DNA of 64,000 bases from Marinilabiliaceae bacterium JC040 (GCA_022496785.1 SNAP01000002.1:186001-250000), one strand, 5' to 3'; numbered from the stretch's first letter, positions 8,697 through 17,522 are shown. Notes: generated by a model not told the origin, from the sequence alone. A program made the numbers and translations.

Positions 8697-8726
8697 AAAA
8701 AAAAGCCGTCTCCCCAGAGACGGCTC
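8697..8726 (-). terminator. Rho-independent terminator of the AsmA-like operon
   Basis: A stem AGCCGTCTC pairing with GAGACGGCT, loop CCCA, is followed by eight T on the minus strand. It lies 22 bases after the AsmA-like stop codon. Confidence 0.9.
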
Positions 8727-8839
8727 CCACCAATATATAAAAAATATGTTATTTCTTTATAGGCTTAACATTCTTCTTCAAAGAATTAGATATCAACTTC
8801 TTCAAGCGAAGAGTTTGTTTCTCTAACTTACCTTGTTTC
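8698..8839. repeat. Direct repeat, right copy (142 bp)
   Basis: This copy spans the 3' end (last 29 codons) and terminator of the intact AsmA-like gene. It matches 6362-6503 with one substitution. The two copies bracket the AraC regulator and alcohol dehydrogenase, giving a repeat period of 2336 bases. Confidence 0.95.
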
Positions 8840-11800
8840 TTAGGTGAATAAAGATGCTTGAACTTACATTTTGCCAATTTATAATGTAGGTCATCCATTG
8901 TTCCTGTTACATTCAATCCCAACCTTACTGGTAGAGGAGTTTCTGTTACAGAAATATGATAATTGAAACTATTATCTAGATTGTGGCGACCTGCTATTAC
9001 GGCTTTATAGTCGTCCATAACAATTAAAAATGGATATAAATCTACCTCATCTCTGAATACTGTCATCTCTACATTTAGGCTATCTACTACGTTCTTTGTC
9101 TTTTTCTCGAACATTAGCATCTTAGCTATTTGAGAGAATGTAGCATTATCCATTAAGGTTAAATCTTGTCCTTCAAAAGCTGCAGCTCCTCGTATTGTAG
9201 ATTTCTTAAGTGAATAATCTTTCTTCATATACGTCTCTCCTGCTAAATGAAATTCTCCCCTTCCTTTAAAAGATTTAAGCATTGGTACCATGGTATCTAC
9301 TTGTGGTACTAAATCTATTAATTCTGCTATATTGATATTCAATAAATGAAAATCTATACTTGCAAATAGATGGTTCTTGCGAGGTGACTTGTATACTGCT
9401 GTTAACTGCATATTTGCCGCCTTACTTGTGAAACCTACTTGCTCTAATATTAAGGCTCCATCTTTTACTGTTAATCCTCCTTTTATATTGTCTATTGTAT
9501 GTTCGTTCACTCTCGCATGTTCTATTAATGTGTTTAAGTGAATGTCCATTCCTTTAGGTACTATAAACGGATTGGCTTCTGCTTGTGTACTGTCCTTTTT
9601 TACCTCAACTTTCTTAGCCTCTTTAAGCTTTGTTGTGTCTTCGGTTCCTATTCCACTACACAAATCCATTAACTCTGTTATATCTGTATTCTTAGAAACA
9701 AAATCGAAGTCTCCCTTCAATAATGCCTTCTTATCAAGATACTTCATTAAATTAGTTAACTTTCCAGAAAGATTGAAGTCTGAATTACCTAATTTTATAT
9801 TTGCTTTCTCGATGTTTAATGTCTCAGGTGTAAGTTTAAAAGATGTGTTAGGTATCTCTCCCTTTAGTTTCTCTCCTAAATCGAATTTACCATCAGAAAA
9901 ACTCATTACCGCTTCTGGCTGCCATTGTGCTATTGCATTCTTCTCAGTCTCGTCGTATTGTAGTTTTGTGTTTGTATGGAAGTTTTTGATATTTAGCATC
10001 GTCATAGCTTTGTCTAATACTGCTATATTATCGCTATTTATCTCTACTGCCATATCAGATACTTCTTTCTTACCTTTTTTGCGTGGTGCGAAAGCAAATA
10101 CTCCATTTGCATCTGTTGAATGTACATGAAGTGTATCTGCACTTGCTGATAGTTTTCCTAATTTGAATTTACAAGTAGTCTTTGGTGCCGATACTCCTTT
10201 TATCATATCGTTTACCGCAATTGCTAAATTTAAATCGTGAGTCTCTGCTCCCATTGATGGCAACATTTCCATATTCATATATGGTATTGAGATTTGCATA
10301 TCGACTAATTTTGCATCTTTGTTTAAATGCTCATGTGTTGGCATCTCCATCTTTATTTTGGCTGACGGTATGCTCACCTTCATGCTGTCTTTCATGCTTA
10401 TTGCAAGATTCTTTGTCTTTAAATTTCCTGCAACATATACATGATGATATGCCTCTTTATCTATAGCTGCTTGCTTGAAACGTGTTGATAAATCTCCTTT
10501 TAATATACCCCCTACCTTTATTTGATATTCTTTAGGTATAAAAGATTGAAAATCTGACAAGTAGTATGTTCCATTCGATTTTATAGAATATTCTGCATCT
10601 CCCATAACATCGTATAAATCTCCTGAAGCTTTTACTGTACTTCTCCTTACTTTTGCATATGATGAATGTATCTTTACATTAGTAGCTTTACCCTCGTTCA
10701 TATCTACCATTGCTGTTAGATTTGTTGAGATATTGCGTACTACTGGATAGTTGAAGTAACGTATATAACCGTCTTTATAGTAAAGATTGGCTTTTACTAC
10801 TGGGAATGTTTTATTTGAATATAGTCCTTTCACACTACCATCACTTTTTGCTTTACCCTTAGCTGTTAAGCCTTTCAATGGTGCTGCATATGCTTTTGGT
10901 ATTAGTGCTATTAAACTTTCAATATCCCATTCATTTGTAGAGTATTCTATATCTGTTGCTATACTACTGTCTTTATACATCTTCACATTACCTGCAAAAT
11001 ATAATGACTGTTTATCAAATTTTATCTCTGAAGATTCAAAGTCTATTTTTCTGTTTGCTAGATTAATCTTAAATGGAAGTTTCGCCTTTATATCCATCTT
11101 CTTTATGAAAGTATCTCCCGACATCGACATAAAAGTCTCTGGTGCTTCAAATTCCAATTGAGTCTTATAATGATCGTCGGCATTCTCTTCTGTTGTTAGT
11201 TTTAAACTTGAGTTCTTAACTCTCATACAGATTGCCATAGAATCTAATGTTTGATAGTAAAGCTCTTTTAAATCCATCTTCGCATTTACTTTTAAAGATG
11301 TCTTTGTTAAGATACATGAAAGTATCGCATTCAATTGCTTGATGTCTGCTTTCATTTTCATAGATTCATCAAGATAGTGAGCTGTGAAGTTCTTTACCTC
11401 TACATTCGAGATATTCACATTCCCTAAAGATGTACTACTGCTTTCTGTTTCTTTTGTCGATTCTGTGCTTTCTACTTTCAGTATGTCTAAATTCGTCTTC
11501 TGGTTTTTATCTACTTTAAAGTTTACATAACCATCTTCCAAATAAAATGGATCTAGTATTATATCTCCATCAAAGATTAAACTTTTTACATTTACTGAAG
11601 CTAAACATTTTTTTGTATATACTAGTGTATCTGCTTTTGTGGAACCGTCTTTAGATTTCTCTTTTAAGCATAAATTGTTTATCTCCACTCCAAAAAATGG
11701 ATATGTACTGAAGAAGGTAGGCTCTACTTTCTTGATTGTTGTTGTACATGTTAAATAATTCTTCGCTTGTTTATTTACTATCGATGTTAGATTTGAAGGT

Positions 11801-11892
11801 GTGAATATATACCATATCCCTATACCCCCTACTAATAGCAATAATACTATCAATGAGAGGAAAACTATTCCAACTTTTTTTAATACACTCAT
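8749..11892 (-). CDS. AsmA-family envelope protein
   Basis: This 1047-residue protein has one N-terminal membrane anchor (about residues 4-30, VLKKVGIVFLSLIVLLLLVGGIGIWYIF in two halves), followed by a long periplasmic beta-rich region. The opening phrase TSIVNKQAKNYL and a C-terminal block around VTETPLPVRLGLNVTGTMDDLHYKLAKCKF are typical of AsmA and AsmA-like C-terminal domains. The family forms long lipid-transfer or outer-membrane-assembly proteins (AsmA, TamB, YhdP). The tail after residue 1015 is very rich in lysine. Seven bases separate it from the lipocalin-like gene upstream, so they are one operon. The last 29 codons are duplicated at 6413-6505. Confidence 0.8.
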   Translation of the reverse strand: MSVLKKVGIVFLSLIVLLLLVGGIGIWYIFTPSNLTSIVNKQAKNYLTCTTTIKKVEPTFFSTYPFFGVEINNLCLKEKSKDGSTKADTLVYTKKCLASVNVKSLIFDGDIILDPFYLEDGYVNFKVDKNQKTNLDILKVESTESTKETESSSTSLGNVNISNVEVKNFTAHYLDESMKMKADIKQLNAILSCILTKTSLKVNAKMDLKELYYQTLDSMAICMRVKNSSLKLTTEENADDHYKTQLEFEAPETFMSMSGDTFIKKMDIKAKLPFKINLANRKIDFESSEIKFDKQSLYFAGNVKMYKDSSIATDIEYSTNEWDIESLIALIPKAYAAPLKGLTAKGKAKSDGSVKGLYSNKTFPVVKANLYYKDGYIRYFNYPVVRNISTNLTAMVDMNEGKATNVKIHSSYAKVRRSTVKASGDLYDVMGDAEYSIKSNGTYYLSDFQSFIPKEYQIKVGGILKGDLSTRFKQAAIDKEAYHHVYVAGNLKTKNLAISMKDSMKVSIPSAKIKMEMPTHEHLNKDAKLVDMQISIPYMNMEMLPSMGAETHDLNLAIAVNDMIKGVSAPKTTCKFKLGKLSASADTLHVHSTDANGVFAFAPRKKGKKEVSDMAVEINSDNIAVLDKAMTMLNIKNFHTNTKLQYDETEKNAIAQWQPEAVMSFSDGKFDLGEKLKGEIPNTSFKLTPETLNIEKANIKLGNSDFNLSGKLTNLMKYLDKKALLKGDFDFVSKNTDITELMDLCSGIGTEDTTKLKEAKKVEVKKDSTQAEANPFIVPKGMDIHLNTLIEHARVNEHTIDNIKGGLTVKDGALILEQVGFTSKAANMQLTAVYKSPRKNHLFASIDFHLLNINIAELIDLVPQVDTMVPMLKSFKGRGEFHLAGETYMKKDYSLKKSTIRGAAAFEGQDLTLMDNATFSQIAKMLMFEKKTKNVVDSLNVEMTVFRDEVDLYPFLIVMDDYKAVIAGRHNLDNSFNYHISVTETPLPVRLGLNVTGTMDDLHYKLAKCKFKHLYSPKKQGKLEKQTLRLKKLISNSLKKNVKPIKK

Positions 11893-11899
11893 ATAATTC

Positions 11900-12265
11900 T
11901 TAGTTTACTTTTTTAAATGTATACGATTTGCCAAAATCATCTTTATAACTTAGTGTTGTTGCGCTTAATTCAGTTACTGTATATGTTTTTGGGACTTTTG
12001 TTCCATTTTGCATTAGATGGACTTGACCTAGTTGATCTTTTTTTAATGTCCATGTAAAAGGTTGTGCTTCCGATTCTTTTACATCATCAGCTGTATCCCA
12101 AGTTGCACCTGTACCTCCAACATCATATCTCTCATACAATGTTCCTTCTTGCCACTTTCCTAATAATAATTGTTGGTCAAAATCTTTGTCCTCTTCTTTA
12201 GTACAAGATGTACTTAATAGAATTATAGATACAAAGCATAATGCCATAGAAGCTATTTTCTTCAT
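11900..12265 (-). CDS. Lipocalin-like lipoprotein
   Basis: This 121-residue protein starts MKKIASMALCFVSIILLSTSCTKEED; the lipobox LSTSC places the acylated cysteine at residue 21. The remainder (LLGKWQEGTLYERY, then TYTVTELSATTLSYKDDFGKSYTFKKV) has the GKW start and antiparallel strand pattern of small lipocalin-like domains found in many Bacteroidota lipoproteins. Ligand unknown. It is the first gene of a two-gene operon with the AsmA-like gene. A promoter element lies at 12304-12311. Confidence 0.7.
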   Translation of the reverse strand: MKKIASMALCFVSIILLSTSCTKEEDKDFDQQLLLGKWQEGTLYERYDVGGTGATWDTADDVKESEAQPFTWTLKKDQLGQVHLMQNGTKVPKTYTVTELSATTLSYKDDFGKSYTFKKVN

Positions 12266-12303
12266 AATTCTTAAAACTTTTTTGTTAATACTTCGTTTAC
12301 CTA

Positions 12304-12311
12304 CAAAGATA
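12304..12311 (-). promoter_or_regulatory. Bacteroidota -7 element
   Basis: The minus strand reads TATCTTTG, matching TAnnTTTG, about 39 bases upstream of the lipocalin-like lipoprotein start. Confidence 0.5.
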
Positions 12312-12499
12312 TATTAATATTATTCATATATATGTATTTTTTATGAACATTTATTCTCTTTTGTGCAAATGTTCATTTTTTCGCTTTACACTTTTTGAAA
12401 TTTAATTTTTTAGGCTTTTTTAGACTCATTTTCATATTAATAAGATTTCTTTTCAAGAGATTTCTATTTTACCTTTTATATACCCTTTGTATAAGCAAT

Positions 12500-12551
12500 C
12501 AAGTCCGTATCTCGCTCCATTGAAATGGGACTTGATACGGACTTGATACGG
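12500..12551. repeat. Short tandem and inverted repeat element (CTTGATACGG units)
   Basis: CAAGTCCGTATC at 12500-12511 is the exact reverse complement of GATACGGACTTG at 12534-12545. The right side is also a direct tandem: ACTTGATACGG at 12530-12540 and again at 12541-12551. An RNA made on either strand could fold into a 12-bp hairpin with a 22-base loop. Confidence 0.75.
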
Positions 12552-12592
12552 AGAAGGTAGGTAGAAAAATGGTCTAACTCCTTTTCATAATC

Positions 12593-13921
12593 TTATTGTA
12601 AGATGTTTCTTAGAATTGCTCTTGGGATTACACCTTTCATGTAATTATCCAATTTTCGCATTGCTATTTTAAATGCTTTAGGTCCATTCTTATTTTCTCC
12701 TTCAAAGATGTATTTGAACTCTCTTTGTCTGTTTCTATCTTTTCTAGATTTAACATTTACATATAGAGTATATTTAGCTACACATCCAAAAGATTTCTTT
12801 ACTACTTTACCTTTTATATCTAAACTTACTTTGAAATCTGCATTTGAAGATTCTTCTATTCCGTTGTCCTCTAATACTTCTTTCATTAATGCTACACTAT
12901 TGTCTAATCCATCTGTAAATGTGTATTTTACTGTTGGACTTTCAATATGTATTTCTTGTGTGTATTTAGGTACTTCTGGCATATGAAAACTACGACGAAT
13001 TTTCATATTTGTTGTTGCTTTACGAACTAAGGCTTCCAAATCGAATTTAACTTCTAAGTTCTCTACCGATTTTGCTCGCTTTGATACTCTTACCGATATC
13101 TCAACTTGTCCTTCTAAATCCGATATATCTGTGTTCTGTGGTAAGTATCCTCCTGTGTATTTAAATTTTGCAGGTAGATTCTTTACTGATCCAGAATTGT
13201 AAAGTATATCGAATTTTATCTTTCTATTTTTAGATTGTGAACCTCGCTTTAAACGAATATCATCCGATTCTGGACGTATCTTTATCTCGTTAACTATTCT
13301 TATGAATGAATTTCTAGATTCAGATATTAAATCGTATTCTCCTTTGCTTGTATTCGCTTTGGTGCTTTCGTTTGCATAGAATACTAATGCATCTACCGTC
13401 TTTACATAAAATGATAATGCGTTTGTAATATGTCCCTCTTGCTCTTGTTGAACTGCTTGCTCGAAGAATGATAACCCTTTAGCTATTGCTTTGGCTTTTC
13501 TTTCTTCTTTCTGACGCATGAATTCTACTTTTGAAATACTGCAATATACATAGTAACGCTGACCATCATCAAACTGATCGTTTACCTTTACATCTTGAAA
13601 TATTTCTGCCGATTTTGTCTTTATATCTGCCATGAAATTCTCTCTAAATCCTCTCTCATCTTCCGATGTTACATTTGAGGTTTGAGCATTTACATTTACA
13701 GATATTGCTTTCGACATATCTCCAAGAGCATTTATTCTTGCTGCTTCCATATATTCTGCTGGATTACCTATCTTTCTGGCACTCCCTATTCCTATATAGT
13801 AGTCGCTGTCGTTTGGTCGCTCTTGTAACCATTGTGGAAATTTACTTGTATCTACTATCTGTTCTCCAGTTTTACAAGAAAATAAGGATAGTATTAATAT
13901 TAGACTTGCTAAATATCTCAT
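12593..13921 (-). CDS. LPP20-type lipoprotein
   Basis: This 442-residue predicted lipoprotein (MRYLASLILILSLFSC, Cys16) has an LPP20-like domain at about residues 28-140: PQWLQERPNDSDYYIGIG, then EAARINALGDMSKAISV and YYVYCSISKVEFM. Such domains occur in outer-membrane lipoproteins such as Helicobacter LPP20 and Vibrio FlgP. The rest includes two beta-rich stretches (about 230-330 and 335-442) that I do not recognise. Its ATG overlaps the stop of the upstream TPR-like lipoprotein by four bases (ATGA), indicating translational coupling and joint function, probably at the outer membrane. No terminator-like GC hairpin follows the stop; a small repeat element lies 42 bases beyond it. Confidence 0.75.
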   Translation of the reverse strand: MRYLASLILILSLFSCKTGEQIVDTSKFPQWLQERPNDSDYYIGIGSARKIGNPAEYMEAARINALGDMSKAISVNVNAQTSNVTSEDERGFRENFMADIKTKSAEIFQDVKVNDQFDDGQRYYVYCSISKVEFMRQKEERKAKAIAKGLSFFEQAVQQEQEGHITNALSFYVKTVDALVFYANESTKANTSKGEYDLISESRNSFIRIVNEIKIRPESDDIRLKRGSQSKNRKIKFDILYNSGSVKNLPAKFKYTGGYLPQNTDISDLEGQVEISVRVSKRAKSVENLEVKFDLEALVRKATTNMKIRRSFHMPEVPKYTQEIHIESPTVKYTFTDGLDNSVALMKEVLEDNGIEESSNADFKVSLDIKGKVVKKSFGCVAKYTLYVNVKSRKDRNRQREFKYIFEGENKNGPKAFKIAMRKLDNYMKGVIPRAILRNILQ

Positions 13922-15279
13922 CGTTCAGGATTGTAATTGTTTACTTTATTTGCTATTACTTTGGCAGCTTCTAGTGATAATACATCTTTTAAATTCAAAT
14001 CACCTTTTAATTGTCTTCTTGCTTTATATAAACTTCTTAGATGGTTTACACTGCTTCTATTGTCGTAAATCTGATCTTTAGTTGTTGAAAGATATTTTGA
14101 TGTCCAATATCCAGGTACTAACTTTTTATAGTCTCCATCGAATGTTATATAATTCACTCTATCTGTTATTGCTTTATCAAAGACTCCAGATGCTAATGTG
14201 ATTCCAGATTCTGTAGATACTAAAGCATATGATACGGCTAATTCTACTGTTTTACTTCTTGAATATTCGTAATAGTATGTTTTAGTATATTGAGCTTTTT
14301 TATGCTTTTTACCATCTTTTCCTATTACTGTTTTATAAGTCTTGATATACCCTTTTTTCTTTTCTCTTATCAATCTACTTTTTCTAATATCTAAACGTGT
14401 TATATCTCCTGTTAATACAGCTAATACACCATTTTTTCTTGCTTTCTTGATATCTGCTACTCTTGTCCATTTATTTCTTAAATTGATGTTTGCTTCTGCA
14501 TAATTTTTGAAGCTTATAAATGGATTTCTATATGTTTCTATTTGTGCTTGTACTTTTTCTCCAAATCCTCCCATATTGTACTCTATTGTTGCAAATGAGA
14601 ATGGATATATCGACATTACTATTGTTGCTTTTTCTCTAGATTCTCTCTTGTATTGAGCTGCATCTTTGTAATTGTTGTTCGACCCTTTTAATACTTTTAC
14701 AAATTCGTAATATGCTGTTCTATATTTCTCGTTACTCATGTCGGTACATGCTTGACGATATATAGGTTCGTATTTTGCTACTATTATTTTTTCTTTTACA
14801 TCTTTAAATGAACTATTTAGTTTATATATTTCATCAAAGATTTCTAATGATTGTGAAAATTTTTCTTGATCTAATAGATCCATTGCTTCTGCGTAACGTT
14901 TATTTAAATATTCGTTACTTATTTCTGTATAGTATTGTTCCCAATCTCTATTAAAATTAAGATTAACACCTATATTCTTGATTTTATTGTAGTACCCTTT
15001 TAGATTCTCGTAAGAATATACTGCATTTTTCAAATCGTGATTTTTATAATCTTCTATAAATTTTTCACTTTTCTTGTTAAGAGTAATTTGACCAGTTTTC
15101 TTTAGACCTATCTTGGCATCTACATTATCTCTATTTGCTTTTAACGACTTGTAGAACATGTCTGCTGCTTCTACATACATTCCCGCCTTCTCTAGCTGAA
15201 GACCTTTTTTGGCATATTTCTTGGATGCACACGACATCACAACTAATGCTAGAACAATTAAATAAATTAGTCTTTTCAT
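13918..15279 (-). CDS. Lipoprotein with TPR-like N-terminal half
   Basis: This 453-residue predicted lipoprotein (MKRLIYLIVLALVVMSC, Cys17) continues with helical repeats reminiscent of TPRs: GLQLEKAGMYVEAADMFYKSLKANRDNVDAKIGL and AMDLLDQEKFSQSLEIFDEIYKLN, each split by a turn. The C-terminal half (about 215-420) is beta-rich, with VLAVLTGDITRLDI and VELAVSYALVSTESG. That reads like the CsgG/LpoB-type fold used by several outer-membrane lipoproteins, but the similarity is weak. The gene is first in a coupled pair with the LPP20-type lipoprotein, so the two probably form one envelope complex. Function unknown. Confidence 0.65.
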   Translation of the reverse strand: MKRLIYLIVLALVVMSCASKKYAKKGLQLEKAGMYVEAADMFYKSLKANRDNVDAKIGLKKTGQITLNKKSEKFIEDYKNHDLKNAVYSYENLKGYYNKIKNIGVNLNFNRDWEQYYTEISNEYLNKRYAEAMDLLDQEKFSQSLEIFDEIYKLNSSFKDVKEKIIVAKYEPIYRQACTDMSNEKYRTAYYEFVKVLKGSNNNYKDAAQYKRESREKATIVMSIYPFSFATIEYNMGGFGEKVQAQIETYRNPFISFKNYAEANINLRNKWTRVADIKKARKNGVLAVLTGDITRLDIRKSRLIREKKKGYIKTYKTVIGKDGKKHKKAQYTKTYYYEYSRSKTVELAVSYALVSTESGITLASGVFDKAITDRVNYITFDGDYKKLVPGYWTSKYLSTTKDQIYDNRSSVNHLRSLYKARRQLKGDLNLKDVLSLEAAKVIANKVNNYNPER

Positions 15280-15316
15280 TATCTTTTCTTTTTTTTGTTC
15301 GATAAAGATATTATTT

Positions 15317-16573
15317 TTATATGTTAATTTCTAATATCTCACTCCATTTTGTTGTATATTGCGGACTGAGATTCTCTTTTTCTACTTTTCCTGTTTTGCA
15401 CATTTCACTTGCTAAACCTAGCTTTCCCTTACCCATCTTACTGTTTACACTGTCTAGCACTTTCATTAACCCCATATCTTTCTTCCTATCTATCTTATCG
15501 AATAAATCTGTTTGAACACTATTCTGAGGTACTAACTTGCTTAGTATTATCCCCATCTTTTTGTATTTATATCCTGAACGATATATTCTTGATAATATTT
15601 CTTTGGAGTATTTTAAGACTTCTATGGTGCTACTGCTTGCTACGGGCAATGATATGCTCTGTGAGTTATTGTATAAATCTCCACCCTGAGCAAATCTGCT
15701 TGTGGTGATATATACTGTAAGTTCTTTTACACATGTCTTTTGATCTCTTAGTTTTTCCATTACTGAAGATACAAAACGTGCAAGTATGCCTTCTAATGAT
15801 TTCTTTTCTTGTATTGGTTCTGAGAATGTTCGTGAATGACTGATGCTTTTACGCTCTGTTTCTCTATGTTCTAGTGGTATTGAGGGTACTCCTAATAGCT
15901 CGTATTTCATACGAAGACCAACAATAGTGAAACTTGTTTTTATGAATGTATCCGACAGTTCTACATAGTCTAGAGCTGTTCGTATTCCGTATTTTTTCAT
16001 TTTTAAAGCATTTCTTCTACCTACTCCCCACACTTCTTCTATGGGTATCCACTTTAATGCTTTTATTCTTTTTTCTTCTGTGTCTATTATATGTACTCCC
16101 TCTAATTGAGGATATTTTTTTGCTATATGATTTGCTATTTTTGCGAGTGTCTTGGTTGAAGCCATACCAACACATGTTGGAACTCCTACCCATTTATCAA
16201 TCTTGGAACGCATTTCTTCTCCTAATGCCTGATAGTTTCCATCGTAAGGCTTTAGTTCTAAAAAAGATTCGTCTATTGAGTATATTTCTTGTTTATTGGA
16301 ATATTGAGATAGTATCCCCATTACTCTTTTACTGATGTTTCCATATAAAGGAAAATTTGTTGAAAAGAGTGTTACATTGTGCTTTTCGAATAGATGTTTG
16401 CATTTAAAGACTGGCTCGCCCATTTTTACTCCTATGGCTTTCACTTCGTTTGATCGTGCTATTACACAACCATCGTTGTTACTAAGCACGCATACTGGCT
16501 TGTTCCATAGGTCGGGACGAAAGATGCGTTCGCAGCTTACAAAGAAATTGTTACAATCTACAAGTGCTATCAT
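15317..16573 (-). CDS. umuC: UmuC-type error-prone DNA polymerase (Pol V catalytic subunit)
   Basis: This 418-residue Y-family polymerase begins MIALVDCNNFFVSCERIFRPDL, the UmuC-type palm start with metal ligand D6. The second catalytic acidic pair is in YSIDESFLEL near residue 105. The helix-hairpin-helix thumb (IEEVWGVGRRNALKMKKYGI) and the little-finger region follow. The length equals that of typical UmuC (about 420). It extends DNA across lesions together with cleaved UmuD. The ATG overlaps the stop of umuD by four bases, so the pair is translationally coupled. Confidence 0.95.
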   Translation of the reverse strand: MIALVDCNNFFVSCERIFRPDLWNKPVCVLSNNDGCVIARSNEVKAIGVKMGEPVFKCKHLFEKHNVTLFSTNFPLYGNISKRVMGILSQYSNKQEIYSIDESFLELKPYDGNYQALGEEMRSKIDKWVGVPTCVGMASTKTLAKIANHIAKKYPQLEGVHIIDTEEKRIKALKWIPIEEVWGVGRRNALKMKKYGIRTALDYVELSDTFIKTSFTIVGLRMKYELLGVPSIPLEHRETERKSISHSRTFSEPIQEKKSLEGILARFVSSVMEKLRDQKTCVKELTVYITTSRFAQGGDLYNNSQSISLPVASSSTIEVLKYSKEILSRIYRSGYKYKKMGIILSKLVPQNSVQTDLFDKIDRKKDMGLMKVLDSVNSKMGKGKLGLASEMCKTGKVEKENLSPQYTTKWSEILEINI

Positions 16574-17001
16574 AGAGATTTAATTACATGTGTAACTATT
16601 CCCCACACTTTAAAATTTGATAGTTCATTCACTTCTATTGAGGGATAGTCTTTGTTCTCTGCTTTTAAGATTAGTCTCCCTTGGCGATATATTAAACGTT
16701 TTATTGTGAATTCGTCGTCTATATTGCAGACTGCTATTTTGCCTTCTAGTGGTTCTAGACTTCTGTCTATTACAATTATATCTCCATCATCAAGTCCCGC
16801 ATCTATCATTGATTCTCCTGATACTCTTCCATAGAATGTTGCTTCTCTATGCCTAATAACAAGTTCGTTTAAATCGAGACTATCTGTATCTGTTTGTTCT
16901 GCAGGAGAAGGAAAACCAGCAGCTATACCAGTATCGTAATATGGTGTATCTGCTTGTTTTCTATCATCTATTTCGAATATTTCTAGTTTTCCCTCTTGCA
17001 T
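16570..17001 (-). CDS. umuD: UmuD-type self-cleaving subunit of DNA polymerase V
   Basis: This 143-residue S24-family protein has the expected order: an N-terminal arm with a cleavage-like Ala-Gly in IAAGFPSPAEQ (about residues 27-37), the nucleophile serine in GRVSGESMIDAGL near residue 80, and the general-base lysine in EGKIAVCNID near residue 109. The domain ends at GIVTHVIKSL. RecA-stimulated self-cleavage would release the active form that joins UmuC. It lies 22 bases after the cyclophilin stop with no obvious promoter between, so it may be transcribed from the cyclophilin promoter. Confidence 0.93.
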   Translation of the reverse strand: MQEGKLEIFEIDDRKQADTPYYDTGIAAGFPSPAEQTDTDSLDLNELVIRHREATFYGRVSGESMIDAGLDDGDIIVIDRSLEPLEGKIAVCNIDDEFTIKRLIYRQGRLILKAENKDYPSIEVNELSNFKVWGIVTHVIKSL

Positions 17002-17023
17002 TTTTTATTTTCTTTGGTTATTG

Positions 17024-17461
17024 CTATTTTTCAATGATTACTATCTTTTCGATAATATCTCCTGCTTTGATAGCGTCAATTACTTCTAATCCATCGTATA
17101 CTCTACCAAAACATGTGTGGTGACGATCTAAATGTGATGTATTTGCTCTACTGTGGCAAATGAAAAATTGTGATCCACCTGTGTTTCTTCCTGCGTGAGC
17201 CATTGATAATACCCCTCTATCGTGGAATTGGTTGTCTCCATCTAATTCACAATCTATTGAGTATCCTGGTCCACCTGCACCTGTTCCGTCAGGACATCCA
17301 CCTTGAATTACAAAATTTGGAATTACTCTGTGGAATGTTAATCCATCGTAGAATCCTGATTTTGATAGTTTTACAAAATTCGCTACTGTATTTGGTGCAT
17401 CTTGCTCGTAAAATTCAACGTGCATTACGCCTTTTTCTGTGTGTATCTCTGCTTTGTACAT
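17024..17461 (-). CDS. Cyclophilin-type peptidyl-prolyl isomerase
   Basis: This 145-residue protein is a minimal cyclophilin, at the short end for bacteria (about 145-190). Diagnostic motifs are [21 protein letters not shown] (catalytic Arg after FH; Gln-Gly-Gly) and [20 protein letters not shown] (Phe and substrate-pocket residues). It has no signal peptide, so it is cytosolic. It catalyses cis-trans isomerisation of prolyl bonds. It is first in a probable operon with umuD and umuC, an unusual partner for translesion polymerase genes. Its promoter (-33 TTGTAT, -7 TACTTTTG) encloses a perfect inverted repeat. Confidence 0.92.
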   Translation of the reverse strand: MYKAEIHTEKGVMHVEFYEQDAPNTVANFVKLSKSGFYDGLTFHRVIPNFVIQGGCPDGTGAGGPGYSIDCELDGDNQFHDRGVLSMAHAGRNTGGSQFFICHSRANTSHLDRHHTCFGRVYDGLEVIDAIKAGDIIEKIVIIEK

Positions 17462-17489
17462 TTTCTTTCTTTTTAAAATTTATATAATA

Positions 17490-17522
17490 CAAAAGTAAAG
17501 ATTTATCGTTTACGATACAAGG
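17490..17522 (-). promoter_or_regulatory. Promoter of the cyclophilin-umuDC operon with palindromic operator candidate
   Basis: On the minus strand TACTTTTG (17490-17497) is a full -7 match, with TTGTAT about 19 bases upstream (17517-17522). Between them lies TATCGT-TT-ACGATA (17504-17517), a perfect 6-bp inverted repeat with a two-base spacer. This is the position where a repressor would block transcription. Whether the regulator is SOS-linked is not readable from sequence. Confidence 0.5.

Larger units (their letters stand above)
12266..12592. other. Intergenic region with promoter and CTTGATACGG repeats
   Basis: This 327-base region holds the promoter of the lipocalin-AsmA operon near 12304 and a small repeat element at 12500-12551 close to the 3' end of the next gene. 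Nothing else is recognisable. Confidence 0.6.

Noticed and set aside
8646-8697. A site-specific recombinase gene or target near the cassette's right edge
   Set aside because: Only about 50 AT-rich bases are present and no inverted core or recombinase coding sequence is visible.
9542-10129. A 195-residue plus-strand open frame inside the AsmA-like gene
   Set aside because: It lies antisense to a long, well-supported coding sequence and has no promoter or domain.
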